NCBI GenBank assembly: GCA_966248875.1
Contig: CBINBI010000004.1
Location: 22,160-86,159 of the forward strand
Reading direction: 5' to 3'
DNA from: Dokdonella_A sp966248875
Lineage (GTDB): Bacteria; Pseudomonadota; Gammaproteobacteria; Xanthomonadales; Rhodanobacteraceae
DNA length: 64,000 nucleotides
In this document: in pieces, positions 42,027 through 50,422 of the stretch
Numbering within the stretch: position 1 is the first letter of the stretch
How the letters are laid out: each line of letters opens with the position of its first letter
Made by a program: the position numbers and the translations under genes
Notes under the pieces: model-generated
What the model was told of the DNA's origin: nothing
The model's database searches: none
What the model saw: the letters and a program-made list of their open reading frames with translations, nothing else

Positions 42027-42911
42027 TCAGAGCACGTACACGAACATGAACAGGCCGAGCCACACCACGTCGACGAAGTGCCAGTACCAGGCCACCGCCT
42101 CGAACGCGAAATGGTGGTCCTTGGTGAAATGCCCGCGCGCGCAGCGCAGCCAGATCACCGTCAGCATGATCGCGCCGAGCGTCACGTGCAGGCCGTGGAA
42201 GCCGGTCAGCATGAAGAACGTCGAGCCGTAGATGCCGCTGCCGAGCGTCAGGTTGAGGTGCGTGTAGGCCTCGATGTACTCGTGGGCCTGGAAACCGAGG
42301 AACGTCGCGCCGAGGATGACGGTCAGCGCGAGAAAGATCAGCAGGCCCTTGCGATTGCCGGCGCGCAGCGCGTGATGCGCAATCGTGATCGTCACGCCGG
42401 ACGAGAGCAGCAGCAGCGTGTTGAGCAGCGGGATGCCCCAGGGCTCCATGACGCCGAAGCGGCCACCGATGTTGGCGGGGCCGTTCGTCGGCCACGCGGC
42501 GGAGAAGTCGGGCCAGAGATAGAAGTTGGTCAGCGCGCCGTGATCCGCGCCGCCGAGCCACGGCACCGACAGCGCCCGCGCGTAGAACAGCGCGCCGAAG
42601 AACGCGGCGAAGAACATCACCTCGGAGAAGATGAACCACATCATCCCCATGCGGAACGAGGTGTCGACCTGCTTGTTGTAGAGGCCGCGCAGGGACTCGC
42701 GGATCACCGTGCCGAACCAGCCGAACATCATGAACAGGAGCAGCGCGATGCCGACGCCCATGATGGGCTTGCCGATGCCCGAATCGTTGAGCCAGAGGCC
42801 GGCGCCGCCGACCGTGGCGAGCAGCCCGAACGAGCCGATGATCGGCCAGTGGCTGCCGTGCGGGACGTAGTAGGTGGCCTGGTCGTGGGCCGTTGCCTGG
42901 TTGTGCGCCAT
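42027..42911 (-). CDS. Cytochrome c oxidase subunit III
   Basis: Core membrane subunit of the aa3 oxidase (294 residues, about 7 TM helices) stabilising subunit I and its proton uptake. Typical sequences: YYVPHGSHWPIIGSFGL at the start, MGMMWFIFSEVMFFAAFFGALFYARAL, LGFQAHEYIEAYTHLNLTLGSGIYGSTFFMLTGFHGLHVTLGAIML and the C-terminal AVAWYWHFVDVVWLGLFMFVYVL. ATG 42911 gives the short His/Gln-rich N-terminus (MAHNQATAHDQAT). It is last in the ctaC-ctaD-small-ctaG-subunit III run. The 179 bases behind it, up to the convergent DUF2909 gene, hold nothing I recognise. Confidence 0.96.
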   Translation of the reverse strand: MAHNQATAHDQATYYVPHGSHWPIIGSFGLLATVGGAGLWLNDSGIGKPIMGVGIALLLFMMFGWFGTVIRESLRGLYNKQVDTSFRMGMMWFIFSEVMFFAAFFGALFYARALSVPWLGGADHGALTNFYLWPDFSAAWPTNGPANIGGRFGVMEPWGIPLLNTLLLLSSGVTITIAHHALRAGNRKGLLIFLALTVILGATFLGFQAHEYIEAYTHLNLTLGSGIYGSTFFMLTGFHGLHVTLGAIMLTVIWLRCARGHFTKDHHFAFEAVAWYWHFVDVVWLGLFMFVYVL

Positions 42912-42994
42912 GGTTCGCGATCCTGTGTTTTTTGCGATCGATCCCGATCGCGAAGTCAAAGGTGCGGCCGTCCTCGCCGCACGCTTCCTCTAGC

Positions 42995-43582
42995 CTATCC
43001 CGCGGGCAGCGCCGAGCCCGTGTCGGCCAGGCGCTGCGTCGCGACCGTGTTTTCGTAGAACGTGTACGAGAGCGTCAGCTCGGTCACTTCCTTCGGCAGC
43101 TTCGGATCGACGACGAAGCGCACGGGCATGCGCCGCGACTCGCCGGCTTTCAGCAGCTGCTCGGTGAAGCAGAAGCATTCGGTCTTGTTGAAGTAAAGCG
43201 AGGCCGTGCTAGGCGCGACGCTCGGCACCGCGTTGCCGACGATCGGCTGGTCGGCGCGATTCGTCGCGTCGAACCAGGCTTCGGACAGCTTGCCGGGGTG
43301 CACCTCGATGCTCGGCAGCTCCGGCTGGAACGACCAGGGCAGCTTCGAGTTCACGTTGGCGACGAACTGCACGCGGATCGTGCGCGTGTCGTCCTCGACG
43401 AACGATGCCGCCTTCTCCTTGCTGACCGCGTTCTCGGCGAGCTTGATGCCGAGCACGTGCTCGCAGGCGATGCGGTACAGCGGCACCATCGCGAAGCCGA
43501 ACAGGAACGCGCACGCGCAGACGATCAGCGCGACCTTCAGCACGCCGCGGTTGCGCTGGCTCGCTGGCGTCGGCTCGCTCAT
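42995..43582 (-). CDS. ctaG: Cytochrome c oxidase assembly protein CtaG (Cox11)
   Basis: Copper chaperone that delivers CuB to subunit I. It has 195 residues: a single TM helix (about 15-35, VALIVCACAFLFGFAMVPLY) and a periplasmic Ig-like domain. The copper site NKTECFCFTEQ (C-F-C-F) is intact, as are the upstream YRIACEHVLGI and downstream MPVRFVVDP. ATG 43582 overlaps the stop of the 55-residue protein by four bases. Confidence 0.95.
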   Translation of the reverse strand: MSEPTPASQRNRGVLKVALIVCACAFLFGFAMVPLYRIACEHVLGIKLAENAVSKEKAASFVEDDTRTIRVQFVANVNSKLPWSFQPELPSIEVHPGKLSEAWFDATNRADQPIVGNAVPSVAPSTASLYFNKTECFCFTEQLLKAGESRRMPVRFVVDPKLPKEVTELTLSYTFYENTVATQRLADTGSALPAG

Positions 43583-43746
43583 TTCCGGACGACAACCTCG
43601 ATGATCGTGAGCGCGAACAGGAGCACCGCAATCGCACCGATGACGAGCGCCGTCCGTCGCGCTGCGGCGCGGCGGGCGTCGATGTCATGTGCGGAGTCGA
43701 TTCGCGGCTTCATCGAAAACGTGCTGTCGTTGAAAAGTGCGGCCAT
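43579..43746 (-). CDS. Small single-TM cytochrome oxidase-associated protein
   Basis: Protein of 55 residues (MAALFNDSTFSMKPRIDSAH...) with an Arg-rich cytoplasmic stretch (DARRAAARRT) and one TM helix near the C-terminus (ALVIGAIAVLLFALTIIEVVV). A small TM protein of this kind occurs between ctaD and ctaG in many beta- and gammaproteobacteria and is sometimes called 'cytochrome oxidase small assembly protein'. An AGAGGCGG element precedes ATG 43746; an internal ATG would give a 44-residue form. The ATGA overlap with ctaG shows it belongs to the operon. Confidence 0.7.
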   Translation of the reverse strand: MAALFNDSTFSMKPRIDSAHDIDARRAAARRTALVIGAIAVLLFALTIIEVVVRK

Positions 43747-43833
43747 GGATGGCCGCCTCTGGACTCCGGTCGCAATGGTCGTATCAACATCTCTCATCGT
43801 CCCAGTCTCAGCGATCAAGGACGATCGCAAAAA

Positions 43834-45468
43834 TCAATGCGTCACATCGCCATGCGCCAGCGAATTCGCGTCGATCACCGGCGGCGTCGTGAAGCTGTGG
43901 TACGGCGCCGGCGACGGCAGTGTCCACTCCAGGCCGCGAGCGCCTTCCCAGACACGCGAGGTCGCGCGCTGCTTGGAGAAGAACACGCAGTGGATGATGA
44001 CGCCGACGAAGATCAGCTGGCTCGCGCCGAACAGGAAGCCGCCGATCGACGAGATCATGTTGAAGTCGGCGAACGCGACGTTGTAGTCCGGGATACGGCG
44101 CGGCATGCCCGCAAGGCCGAGGAAGTGCTGCGGGAAGAACAGCACGTTCACCCAGATCACGCTGTTCCAGAAGTGGATCTTGCCCCACTTCTCCGAGTAC
44201 ATGTTGCCGGACCACTTCGGCAGCCAGTAGTACGTGGCGCCCATGATCGCGAACGCGGCGCCGGTGACCAGCACGTAGTGGAAGTGCGCGACGACGAAGT
44301 AGGTGTCCTGGTACTGGAAGTCGGCCGGCACCAGCGCGAGCGAGACGCCCGAGAAGCCGCCGATCGTGAACAGGATGACGAACGCGATCGCGAACAGCAT
44401 CGGCGTCTCGAACGTCAGCGAGCCCTTCCACATCGTGGTGACCCAGTTGAACACCTTAACGCCGGTCGGCACCGCGATCAGCATCGTCGCGTACATGAAG
44501 AACAGCTCGCCGCCGAGCGGCATGCCGACGGTGAACATGTGGTGCGCCCACACGATGAAGGAGAGGAACGCGATCGAGGCGATCGCGTACACCATGGCCT
44601 GGTAGCCGAACAGCGGCTTGCGCGCGAAGGTCGGGATGATCTCCGACACGATGCCGAACGCCGGCAGGATCATGATGTAGACCTCGGGGTGCCCGAAGAA
44701 CCAGAAGATGTGCTGGTACATCACGGGATCGCCGCCGCCGGCCGCGTTGAAGAAGCTGGTGCCGAAGTACTTGTCGGTGAGCAGCATCGTCACCGCGCCG
44801 GCGAGCACCGGCATCACCGCGATCAGCAGGAACGCCGTGATGAGCCAGCTCCACACGAACACCGGCATCTTGAGGAGATCGACGCCGGGCGCGCGCATGT
44901 TGAGAATGGTCGCGATGATGTTGATCGCGCCCATGATCGACGAGATGCCCATCAGGTGGATCGAGAAGATCATGAACGCGACGTTGTAGCCGCCCTCGAG
45001 CGCGAGCGGCGGGTACATCGTCCAGCCGCCCTGCGGGCCGCCGCCCGGCATGAAGATCTCGCTGATCAAGAGGAAGAACGCGAACGGCAGGATCCAGAAC
45101 GACCAGTTGTTCATGCGCGGCAGCGCCATGTCGGGCGCGCCGATCATCATCGGGATCAGCCAGTTCGCGAGGCCGACGAAGGCGGGCATGATCGCGCCGA
45201 AGATCATGATCAGCGCGTGCATCGTCGTCATCTCGTTGAAGAACTCCGGCTGCACGAGCTGCATGCCCGGCTGGAAGAGCTCCGCGCGGATGATCATCGC
45301 CATCGAGCCGCCGATGAAGAACATCGTCAGCGAGAAGACGAGATAGAGCGTCCCGATGTCCTTGTGGTTCGTCGTGAACAGCCAGCGATGCAGGAAGCCG
45401 TGCGGCTTGTGATCGTGCTCGCCATGGATGTCGTGGGCGGGCTGGATCGCGGGATTGACTGCGGCCAT
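43834..45468 (-). CDS. ctaD: Cytochrome c oxidase subunit I (aa3 type)
   Basis: Catalytic subunit with heme a and the heme a3-CuB centre, reducing O2 and pumping protons. It has 544 residues and 12 TM helices. Heme-copper features: FFGHPEVYIMILPAFG (CuB His and the cross-linked His-Tyr pair), VWAHHMFTVG (two CuB histidines) and VVAHFHYVL (heme ligands). The K-channel Lys in IAVPTGVKVFNW and the D-channel NWLIPMMIGAPDMALPRMNN mark an A1-type enzyme. ATG 45468. It follows ctaC by 34 bases. Cytochrome c4 at 3.1 kb is a plausible donor. Confidence 0.98.
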   Translation of the reverse strand: MAAVNPAIQPAHDIHGEHDHKPHGFLHRWLFTTNHKDIGTLYLVFSLTMFFIGGSMAMIIRAELFQPGMQLVQPEFFNEMTTMHALIMIFGAIMPAFVGLANWLIPMMIGAPDMALPRMNNWSFWILPFAFFLLISEIFMPGGGPQGGWTMYPPLALEGGYNVAFMIFSIHLMGISSIMGAINIIATILNMRAPGVDLLKMPVFVWSWLITAFLLIAVMPVLAGAVTMLLTDKYFGTSFFNAAGGGDPVMYQHIFWFFGHPEVYIMILPAFGIVSEIIPTFARKPLFGYQAMVYAIASIAFLSFIVWAHHMFTVGMPLGGELFFMYATMLIAVPTGVKVFNWVTTMWKGSLTFETPMLFAIAFVILFTIGGFSGVSLALVPADFQYQDTYFVVAHFHYVLVTGAAFAIMGATYYWLPKWSGNMYSEKWGKIHFWNSVIWVNVLFFPQHFLGLAGMPRRIPDYNVAFADFNMISSIGGFLFGASQLIFVGVIIHCVFFSKQRATSRVWEGARGLEWTLPSPAPYHSFTTPPVIDANSLAHGDVTH

Positions 45469-45502
45469 GACCTTGAACCTCGAATGCGTATAGGAGTTGC
45501 GA

Positions 45503-46468
45503 TCAGCCTTGCGGAGGCGTCGTCGGCGCTGCGGGCGCGGCGGTGTCCGCGGTCGCAGCGGCCTGGTTGATGCCCTCGGCGGCCTGCTCGCTGGCGAGCC
45601 ACTGCTCGAACTCGGCCTTCGGCACCGCCTTGACGACGATGGGCATGAAGGCGTGGTCCTTGCCGCAGAGCTCGGCGCACTGGCCGCGATAGACGCCGGG
45701 CGTCGGGATCTCGGTCCAGGTGCTGTTGATGATTCCGGGAATCGCGTCCTGCTTCCAACCCAGCGAGGGCACCCACCAGGCGTGGATCACGTCGTCGGCG
45801 GTGAGCACGAAGCGGATCTTGACGCCGACCGGCACGACCAGCGGCTTGTCGACGTTGAGAAGGTAGCTCTGGTAGTCGCCGTCCTTCACCGCGGCGGGGT
45901 CGAGGCCCGAGCCGAGCTGGCGCGTGCGGTTCGATTCCGCGTCGAGGCTGGAGATGAAATTGACGCCGGTGTTCTTGTTGCCGTAATCGACGTATTCGTA
46001 GCGCCACTTCCACTGATAGCCGGTGATCTTGATCGTCATGTCGGCGTTTTCGGTGTCCGCCATGTCGATCAGGAGCTTGGTGGCCGGCCAGGCCAGGATG
46101 ATGAGCAGGAGGATCGGCACGATCGTCCAGACCGTCTCGAGCTTGGTCGAGTGGCTCCACTGCTCGGGCACCGCGCCCTTCGATTTGCGGAACTTCCACA
46201 TCGCGATGAACATCGCGCCGAACACCACCGCGCCGATGCCCAGGCACACATAGAACCCGAGCATGTGCAGGTTCCAGATGCGCTGCGAGATCGAAGTGAC
46301 CCCGGGCGTCAGGTTGAGCTGCCAGGGCTCGGGATTGGCGAGCGCCACGCCGCTCGCCAGGAGCGCGATCACCGCGAGCACAGGAGCAAAGGCGCTGGAC
46401 ACCCGCCGGCGCGAGGACGGCGACCGCGCGAGCGCTGCCGACGCGTGCGAAACCCCACTTGGAATCAT
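45503..46468 (-). CDS. ctaC: Cytochrome c oxidase subunit II
   Basis: Accepts electrons from cytochrome c through the binuclear CuA site. It has 321 residues. An N-terminal hydrophobic signal (about 18-42, ending GVALA) precedes two TM helices and the periplasmic cupredoxin domain. CuA ligands are in DDVIHAWWVPSLG and GQCAELCGKDHAFM (C-x-E-x-C-x-x-x-H-x-x-M). The aromatic stretch GYQWKWRYEY is the cytochrome c docking region. The Ala/Pro-rich tail carries no fused cytochrome c domain. ATG 46468 has an AAGGTGA site. First gene of the operon; its promoter must lie within 46469-46770. Confidence 0.96.
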   Translation of the reverse strand: MIPSGVSHASAALARSPSSRRRVSSAFAPVLAVIALLASGVALANPEPWQLNLTPGVTSISQRIWNLHMLGFYVCLGIGAVVFGAMFIAMWKFRKSKGAVPEQWSHSTKLETVWTIVPILLLIILAWPATKLLIDMADTENADMTIKITGYQWKWRYEYVDYGNKNTGVNFISSLDAESNRTRQLGSGLDPAAVKDGDYQSYLLNVDKPLVVPVGVKIRFVLTADDVIHAWWVPSLGWKQDAIPGIINSTWTEIPTPGVYRGQCAELCGKDHAFMPIVVKAVPKAEFEQWLASEQAAEGINQAAATADTAAPAAPTTPPQG

Positions 46469-46770
46469 CGTGTCACCTTGATCGGCTATCGGCGCGGGAA
46501 TGCCTCGAATCCCTGTAAATACAGCTGCAGCCGCGATCCCCGCGATCCGTCGACCGGGCACTCACGCGTCCGCCGCAACCCTGCACCGATATGGAGAAAA
46601 ACGGTAAGCGAAGCCTTGAAATGATAGTGGACCCGCGCGTTCACGGGCAAGGACGAACGCGGCGGGATCGCGGCCTCGCGGGCTCCCGAGCTGTGACATT
46701 CCGCCGCACCGTCTTCGCCTTCAGCCCGTGAATCGCACCTGGCGGCTTCGTTCTGACGCGCTGAAGGCGG

Positions 46771-46800
46771 TGATCCCCGCTTTGGCGGGGACGACGAAGA
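46771..46800. repeat. CCCCGCTTTGGCGGGG palindrome
   Basis: TGATCCCCGCTTTGGCGGGGACGACGAAGA; a half-element of the same family as 20664-20747, sharing the GGGACGACGAA end. Confidence 0.75.
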
Positions 46801-46834
46801 GTGGCGAAGAGGTGCTCTGGCAGCAAAAAAACTG

Positions 46835-46870
46835 CCCTCACTCTGCCCTCTCCCGCAAGCGGGAGAGGGG
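46835..46870. repeat. CCCTCTCCCGCAAGCGGGAGAGGG palindrome
   Basis: CCCTCACTCTG followed by the perfect inverted repeat CCCTCTCCCGC / GCGGGAGAGGG around AA. Same family as 39060 and 53635-53783. Confidence 0.8.
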
Positions 46871-46927
46871 AAAAGCAGCACCGCAGGCTCGGCGTTCCCG
46901 CAGCGCGGAACTGGACGTCCCCTTCCT

Positions 46928-46950
46928 CGTTCCCGCGAAAGCGGGAACCC
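46928..46950. repeat. GTTCCCGCGAAAGCGGGAAC palindrome
   Basis: Inverted repeat GTTCCCGC / GCGGGAAC around GAAA, matching the arm of the element at 20723-20747 in reverse orientation. With 46771-46800 it may form the two ends of one element about 180 bases long, with the CCCTCTCCCGC repeat inside. Confidence 0.75.
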
Positions 46951-47121
46951 GGCGACTTTCCTTCCCAACCGCCAATCACGGCGACACGGTGACGCCCCGC
47001 CCCACTTTCGCGCGCCTGCCGGAGCACCCACATTGGTTCCCCGTCGGCCGCTCACTACACTACGCCGCTCTGCGGCGCCGTGATCCGGCCGACCGCTACC
47101 CAACAGCCGCGAGAAGCCGCC

Positions 47122-50100
47122 TTGAGCGACATCCTCAGCCCCGAGCTCCCGACCGCCGTCGAACCCGCCCGCGCGCGCATCACGGCCGCGTGGACGCGCG
47201 ATGAAACCGAAGCCGTGGACGACCTGCTCTCGCAGGCGACGCTGCCGCCCGCCGAGCGCGAGCTGGTGCTCGCGCGAGCGAGCGAGCTCGTGGCGCGCGT
47301 GCGCGCGCGCGCCGATCAGCAGTCGGCGGTCGAATCCTTCATGCGCCAGTACGACCTCTCCAGCGAGGAAGGCGTGCTGCTGATGTGCGTCGCCGAAGCG
47401 CTGCTGCGCATTCCCGATACGGCGACCGCCGACAAGCTGATCCGCGACAAGCTCGGCGAGGCCGACTGGAAGAAGCACCTCGGCACGAGTGATTCCGTGT
47501 TCGTCAACGCCTCCACCTGGGGCCTGATGCTCACCGGCCATCTCGTCGCGCTCGCCGAGGACACGCGCCGCGATTTCGCGGGGGCGCTCCGGAGGCTGAT
47601 CGGCCGCGCCGGCGAGCCCGTCGTGCGCCTCGCCGTGCGTCAGGCGATGCGCATCATGGGCCATCAGTTCGTCATGGGCCGGACGATGAAGGAGGCCCTC
47701 GAGCGCGCCGACGAGAAAGAGAACGCGGCCTATCGCTACTCGTACGACATGCTCGGCGAGGCCGCGCTGACGCAGCCGGACGCCGAGCGTTACTACCAGG
47801 CCTACATCGACGCGATCAACGCGCTCGGCGCGCGCAGCATCGCCGCGAAGTCGCGCGAGAACGACGTGCTCGACGCGCCGTCGATCTCGGTCAAGCTCTC
47901 CGCTCTGCACCCGCGCTACGAAGTCGCCAAGCGCCAGCGCGTGCTCGCGGAGCTGACGCCGAAGGTCCTCGCACTCGCGCAGCTCGCCCGGCAGAACGGC
48001 ATCGGCATGACCGTCGATGCCGAAGAAGCCGACCGGCTGGAGCTCTCGCTCGACATCATCGGCGCCGTCTTCGCCGATCCGTCGCTCGAAGGCTGGAATG
48101 GCTTCGGCCTCGCCGTGCAGGCGTACCAGAAGCGCGCGCCGTTCGTCATCGACTGGCTCGCCGAGACCGCGCGCAAGGCGAACCGCCGCTGGTGCGTGCG
48201 GCTGGTCAAGGGCGCGTACTGGGATTCGGAGATCAAGCGCGCGCAGGAGCTGGGCCTGCCGGGCTATCCGGTCTACACGCGCAAGCCCAACACGGACGTG
48301 TCGTATCTTGCCTGCGCGCGGCGATTGTTCGACGCCGGCACGGATCTGATCTACCCGCAGTTCGCGACGCACAACGCGCACACGATCGCCGCGATCCATC
48401 ATCTTGCGCACGGCCGCCCGTTCGAGTTCCAGCGTCTGCACGGCATGGGCACGGATCTCTATGCCGAAGTCATAGGTCCGAATAATCTGAATGTGCCGTG
48501 CCGCGTCTACGCGCCGGTCGGCTCGCACGAGGATCTCTTGCCTTATCTCGTTCGCCGCCTTCTGGAAAACGGCGCGAACACCTCGTTCGTCAACCGCATC
48601 GTCGACGAGGACGTTTCGATCCGCGACCTCGTCGCCGATCCTGCCGAGATCGTGCGCGGCTTCGCCTCGAAGCCGCACCCGCGCATTCCTCTTCCCATCA
48701 ACCTTTACGGCGAACTGCGGAAAAACTCCATGGGCGTCAATCTCGCGAACGACGACGCGCTACGCGCGCTGGCCGAAGCGGTCAACCAGCACAAGGGGCC
48801 GTGGAAAGCCGAGCCGCTCGTGCCCGGCGCCGCGAACGCCGGCGACGTGCGCGCAGTGACGAATCCCGCCGACCGCCGGCAGGTCGTCGGCGAGTCGCGC
48901 CACGCCGACGCCGCGACGATCGAGAAGGCACTGGCGAACGCCGTCGACGCGCAGCCCGCATGGGACACGCTGCCCGCCGCGAGCCGCGCGACGATCCTCG
49001 AGCACGCGGCCGATCTCCTGGAGCAGCGCCGCGGCGAGTTCATCGCGCTCTGCGTGCGCGAAGCCGGCAAGACGATTCCGGCCGCGATCGGCGAAGTGCG
49101 CGAAGCGGCCGATCTCCTGCGCTATTACGCCGCGATGGCGCGCAAGCTGTTCGGCCAGCCGGAAACGCTGCCGGGGCCGACCGGCGAATCGAATCAGTTG
49201 TTCCTGCGCGGCCGCGGCGTGTTCGTCTGCATCAGCCCGTGGAACTTCCCGCTCGCGATCTTCACCGGCCAGCTCGCCGCCGGCCTCGCCGCCGGCAACT
49301 CCGTCATCGCCAAGCCTGCGGACCAGACCACGCTGATCGGCTACGCCGCCGTCAGGCTGCTGCACGAAGCCGGCGTGCCCGAGGCCGTGCTGCAGTACGT
49401 GCCGTGCAAGGGCTCCGTGCTCGGCAAGACGCTGCTGACGCGCAACGAAGTCGCCGGCGTCTGCTTCACGGGCTCCACCGAAACCGCGTGGACGATCAAC
49501 CGCACGCTCGCCGCGCGCAACGCGCCGATCGCCGCGCTGATCGCCGAAACCGGCGGTCAGAACGCGCTGATCGCGGATTCCTCCGCCCTGCCCGAGCAGC
49601 TCGTGAAGGACGTCATGGCCAGCGCTTTCGACTCCGCCGGCCAGCGCTGCTCCGCCGCGCGCGTGCTTTACGTGCAGGAGGACATCGCGGACAAGGTCAT
49701 CGCGATGCTGAAGGGCGCGATGGACGAGCTCGTCGTCGGCGATCCCGCGCTGCTCTCCACCGACGTCGGGCCGGTCATCGACGAGCCCTCGTGCAAGAGC
49801 CTCGAAGAGCACGCCGCGCGCATGGACAAGGAAGCGAAGCTCATCAACATCGCGAAGCTCTCGCCCGGCTCCGAGCACGGCACGTTCTTCCTGCCGCGCG
49901 CCTACGAGATTCCGTCGATCAAGCTGCTGACGCGCGAGGTGTTCGGCCCGGCCCTGCACGTCGTGCGCTGGAAGGCGGACGAGCTGGACGACGTGATCGA
50001 CGCGATCAACGGGACCGGCTTCGGGTTGACGCTCGGCGTGCACAGTCGCATCGATGCGACGATCGAGCACATTGCGAAGCGGGCGAAGGTGGGGAATACG

Positions 50101-50286
50101 TACGTCAACCGCAACCAGATTGGTGCGGTGGTCGGGGTGCAGCCGTTCGGTGGCGAGAATCTATCGGGCACCGGGCCGAAGGCGGGCGGGCCGCATTATC
50201 TGCTGCGGTTTGCGACCGAGAGAACGCTGACGGTCAATACGACGGCCGCGGGCGGGAACGCGTCGTTGCTCACGCTGGCTGAATAA
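47122..50286 (+). CDS. putA: Bifunctional proline dehydrogenase/L-glutamate gamma-semialdehyde dehydrogenase
   Basis: Oxidises proline to glutamate in two steps with substrate channelling; FAD in the PRODH domain passes electrons to quinone and the aldehyde step reduces NAD. It has 1054 residues. PRODH landmarks: SVKLSALHPRYE, LVKGAYWDSEIKRAQ and QFATHNAHTI. P5C dehydrogenase landmarks: ISPWNFPLAIFTGQ, FTGSTETAWTI, IAETGGQNALI (general base Glu) and SAGQRCSAARV (nucleophile Cys), then QPFGGENLSGTGPKAGGPHYL. The protein opens directly with the arm region and lacks the N-terminal ribbon-helix-helix DNA-binding domain of trifunctional PutA. Start taken as TTG 47122 behind GAGAAG; GTG 47080 is an alternative. 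Confidence 0.95.
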   Translation: MSDILSPELPTAVEPARARITAAWTRDETEAVDDLLSQATLPPAERELVLARASELVARVRARADQQSAVESFMRQYDLSSEEGVLLMCVAEALLRIPDTATADKLIRDKLGEADWKKHLGTSDSVFVNASTWGLMLTGHLVALAEDTRRDFAGALRRLIGRAGEPVVRLAVRQAMRIMGHQFVMGRTMKEALERADEKENAAYRYSYDMLGEAALTQPDAERYYQAYIDAINALGARSIAAKSRENDVLDAPSISVKLSALHPRYEVAKRQRVLAELTPKVLALAQLARQNGIGMTVDAEEADRLELSLDIIGAVFADPSLEGWNGFGLAVQAYQKRAPFVIDWLAETARKANRRWCVRLVKGAYWDSEIKRAQELGLPGYPVYTRKPNTDVSYLACARRLFDAGTDLIYPQFATHNAHTIAAIHHLAHGRPFEFQRLHGMGTDLYAEVIGPNNLNVPCRVYAPVGSHEDLLPYLVRRLLENGANTSFVNRIVDEDVSIRDLVADPAEIVRGFASKPHPRIPLPINLYGELRKNSMGVNLANDDALRALAEAVNQHKGPWKAEPLVPGAANAGDVRAVTNPADRRQVVGESRHADAATIEKALANAVDAQPAWDTLPAASRATILEHAADLLEQRRGEFIALCVREAGKTIPAAIGEVREAADLLRYYAAMARKLFGQPETLPGPTGESNQLFLRGRGVFVCISPWNFPLAIFTGQLAAGLAAGNSVIAKPADQTTLIGYAAVRLLHEAGVPEAVLQYVPCKGSVLGKTLLTRNEVAGVCFTGSTETAWTINRTLAARNAPIAALIAETGGQNALIADSSALPEQLVKDVMASAFDSAGQRCSAARVLYVQEDIADKVIAMLKGAMDELVVGDPALLSTDVGPVIDEPSCKSLEEHAARMDKEAKLINIAKLSPGSEHGTFFLPRAYEIPSIKLLTREVFGPALHVVRWKADELDDVIDAINGTGFGLTLGVHSRIDATIEHIAKRAKVGNTYVNRNQIGAVVGVQPFGGENLSGTGPKAGGPHYLLRFATERTLTVNTTAAGGNASLLTLAE

Positions 50287-50293
50287 TCTTATC

Positions 50294-50416
50294 GACTATC
50301 TATGCAATGATGTCGCCGGGCGGTGCAGTCCAATCTCACTATGATAGCAAAATCAATTAGTTAGATAGATATCTCAGCTAATCCTTCTTGACTATCTATG
50401 CACAAATCTATGCAAT
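50294..50416 (+). promoter_or_regulatory. AT-rich yjjJ leader with three ATCTATGCA repeats and a promoter abutting the start codon
   Basis: The nonamer ATCTATGCA occurs at 50298-50306, 50394-50402 and 50406-50414, twice inside the 13-mer GACTATCTATGCA (50294, 50390). TTGACT (50388-50393) and TGCAAT (50411-50416) are 17 bases apart and would start transcription at about the ATG (50423), which has no Shine-Dalgarno sequence, so the mRNA is probably leaderless. Two repeat copies overlap the promoter, as for an autorepressor. An imperfect dyad centres on GATATC at 50367-50372. Confidence 0.6.
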
Positions 50417-50422
50417 CACTGC

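Larger units (their letters stand above)
46469..47121. other. Intergenic region between divergent ctaC and putA, carrying palindromic repeats
   Basis: About 650 bases without a convincing gene. The first 250 bases next to ctaC presumably hold the oxidase promoter and leader, but I see no clear -35/-10 pair. The middle is occupied by three palindromic repeats (listed separately). The last 150 bases before putA show no obvious promoter. Confidence 0.7.

Noticed and set aside
43687..45570. 627-codon plus-strand frame opposite ctaD
   Set aside because: Low-complexity Arg/His/Asp/Glu product, the usual reverse complement of a membrane protein gene.
47122..50286. Trifunctional PutA with repressor function
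   Set aside because: No ribbon-helix-helix segment precedes the arm domain; upstream sequence to 46950 has repeats and no coding signal.
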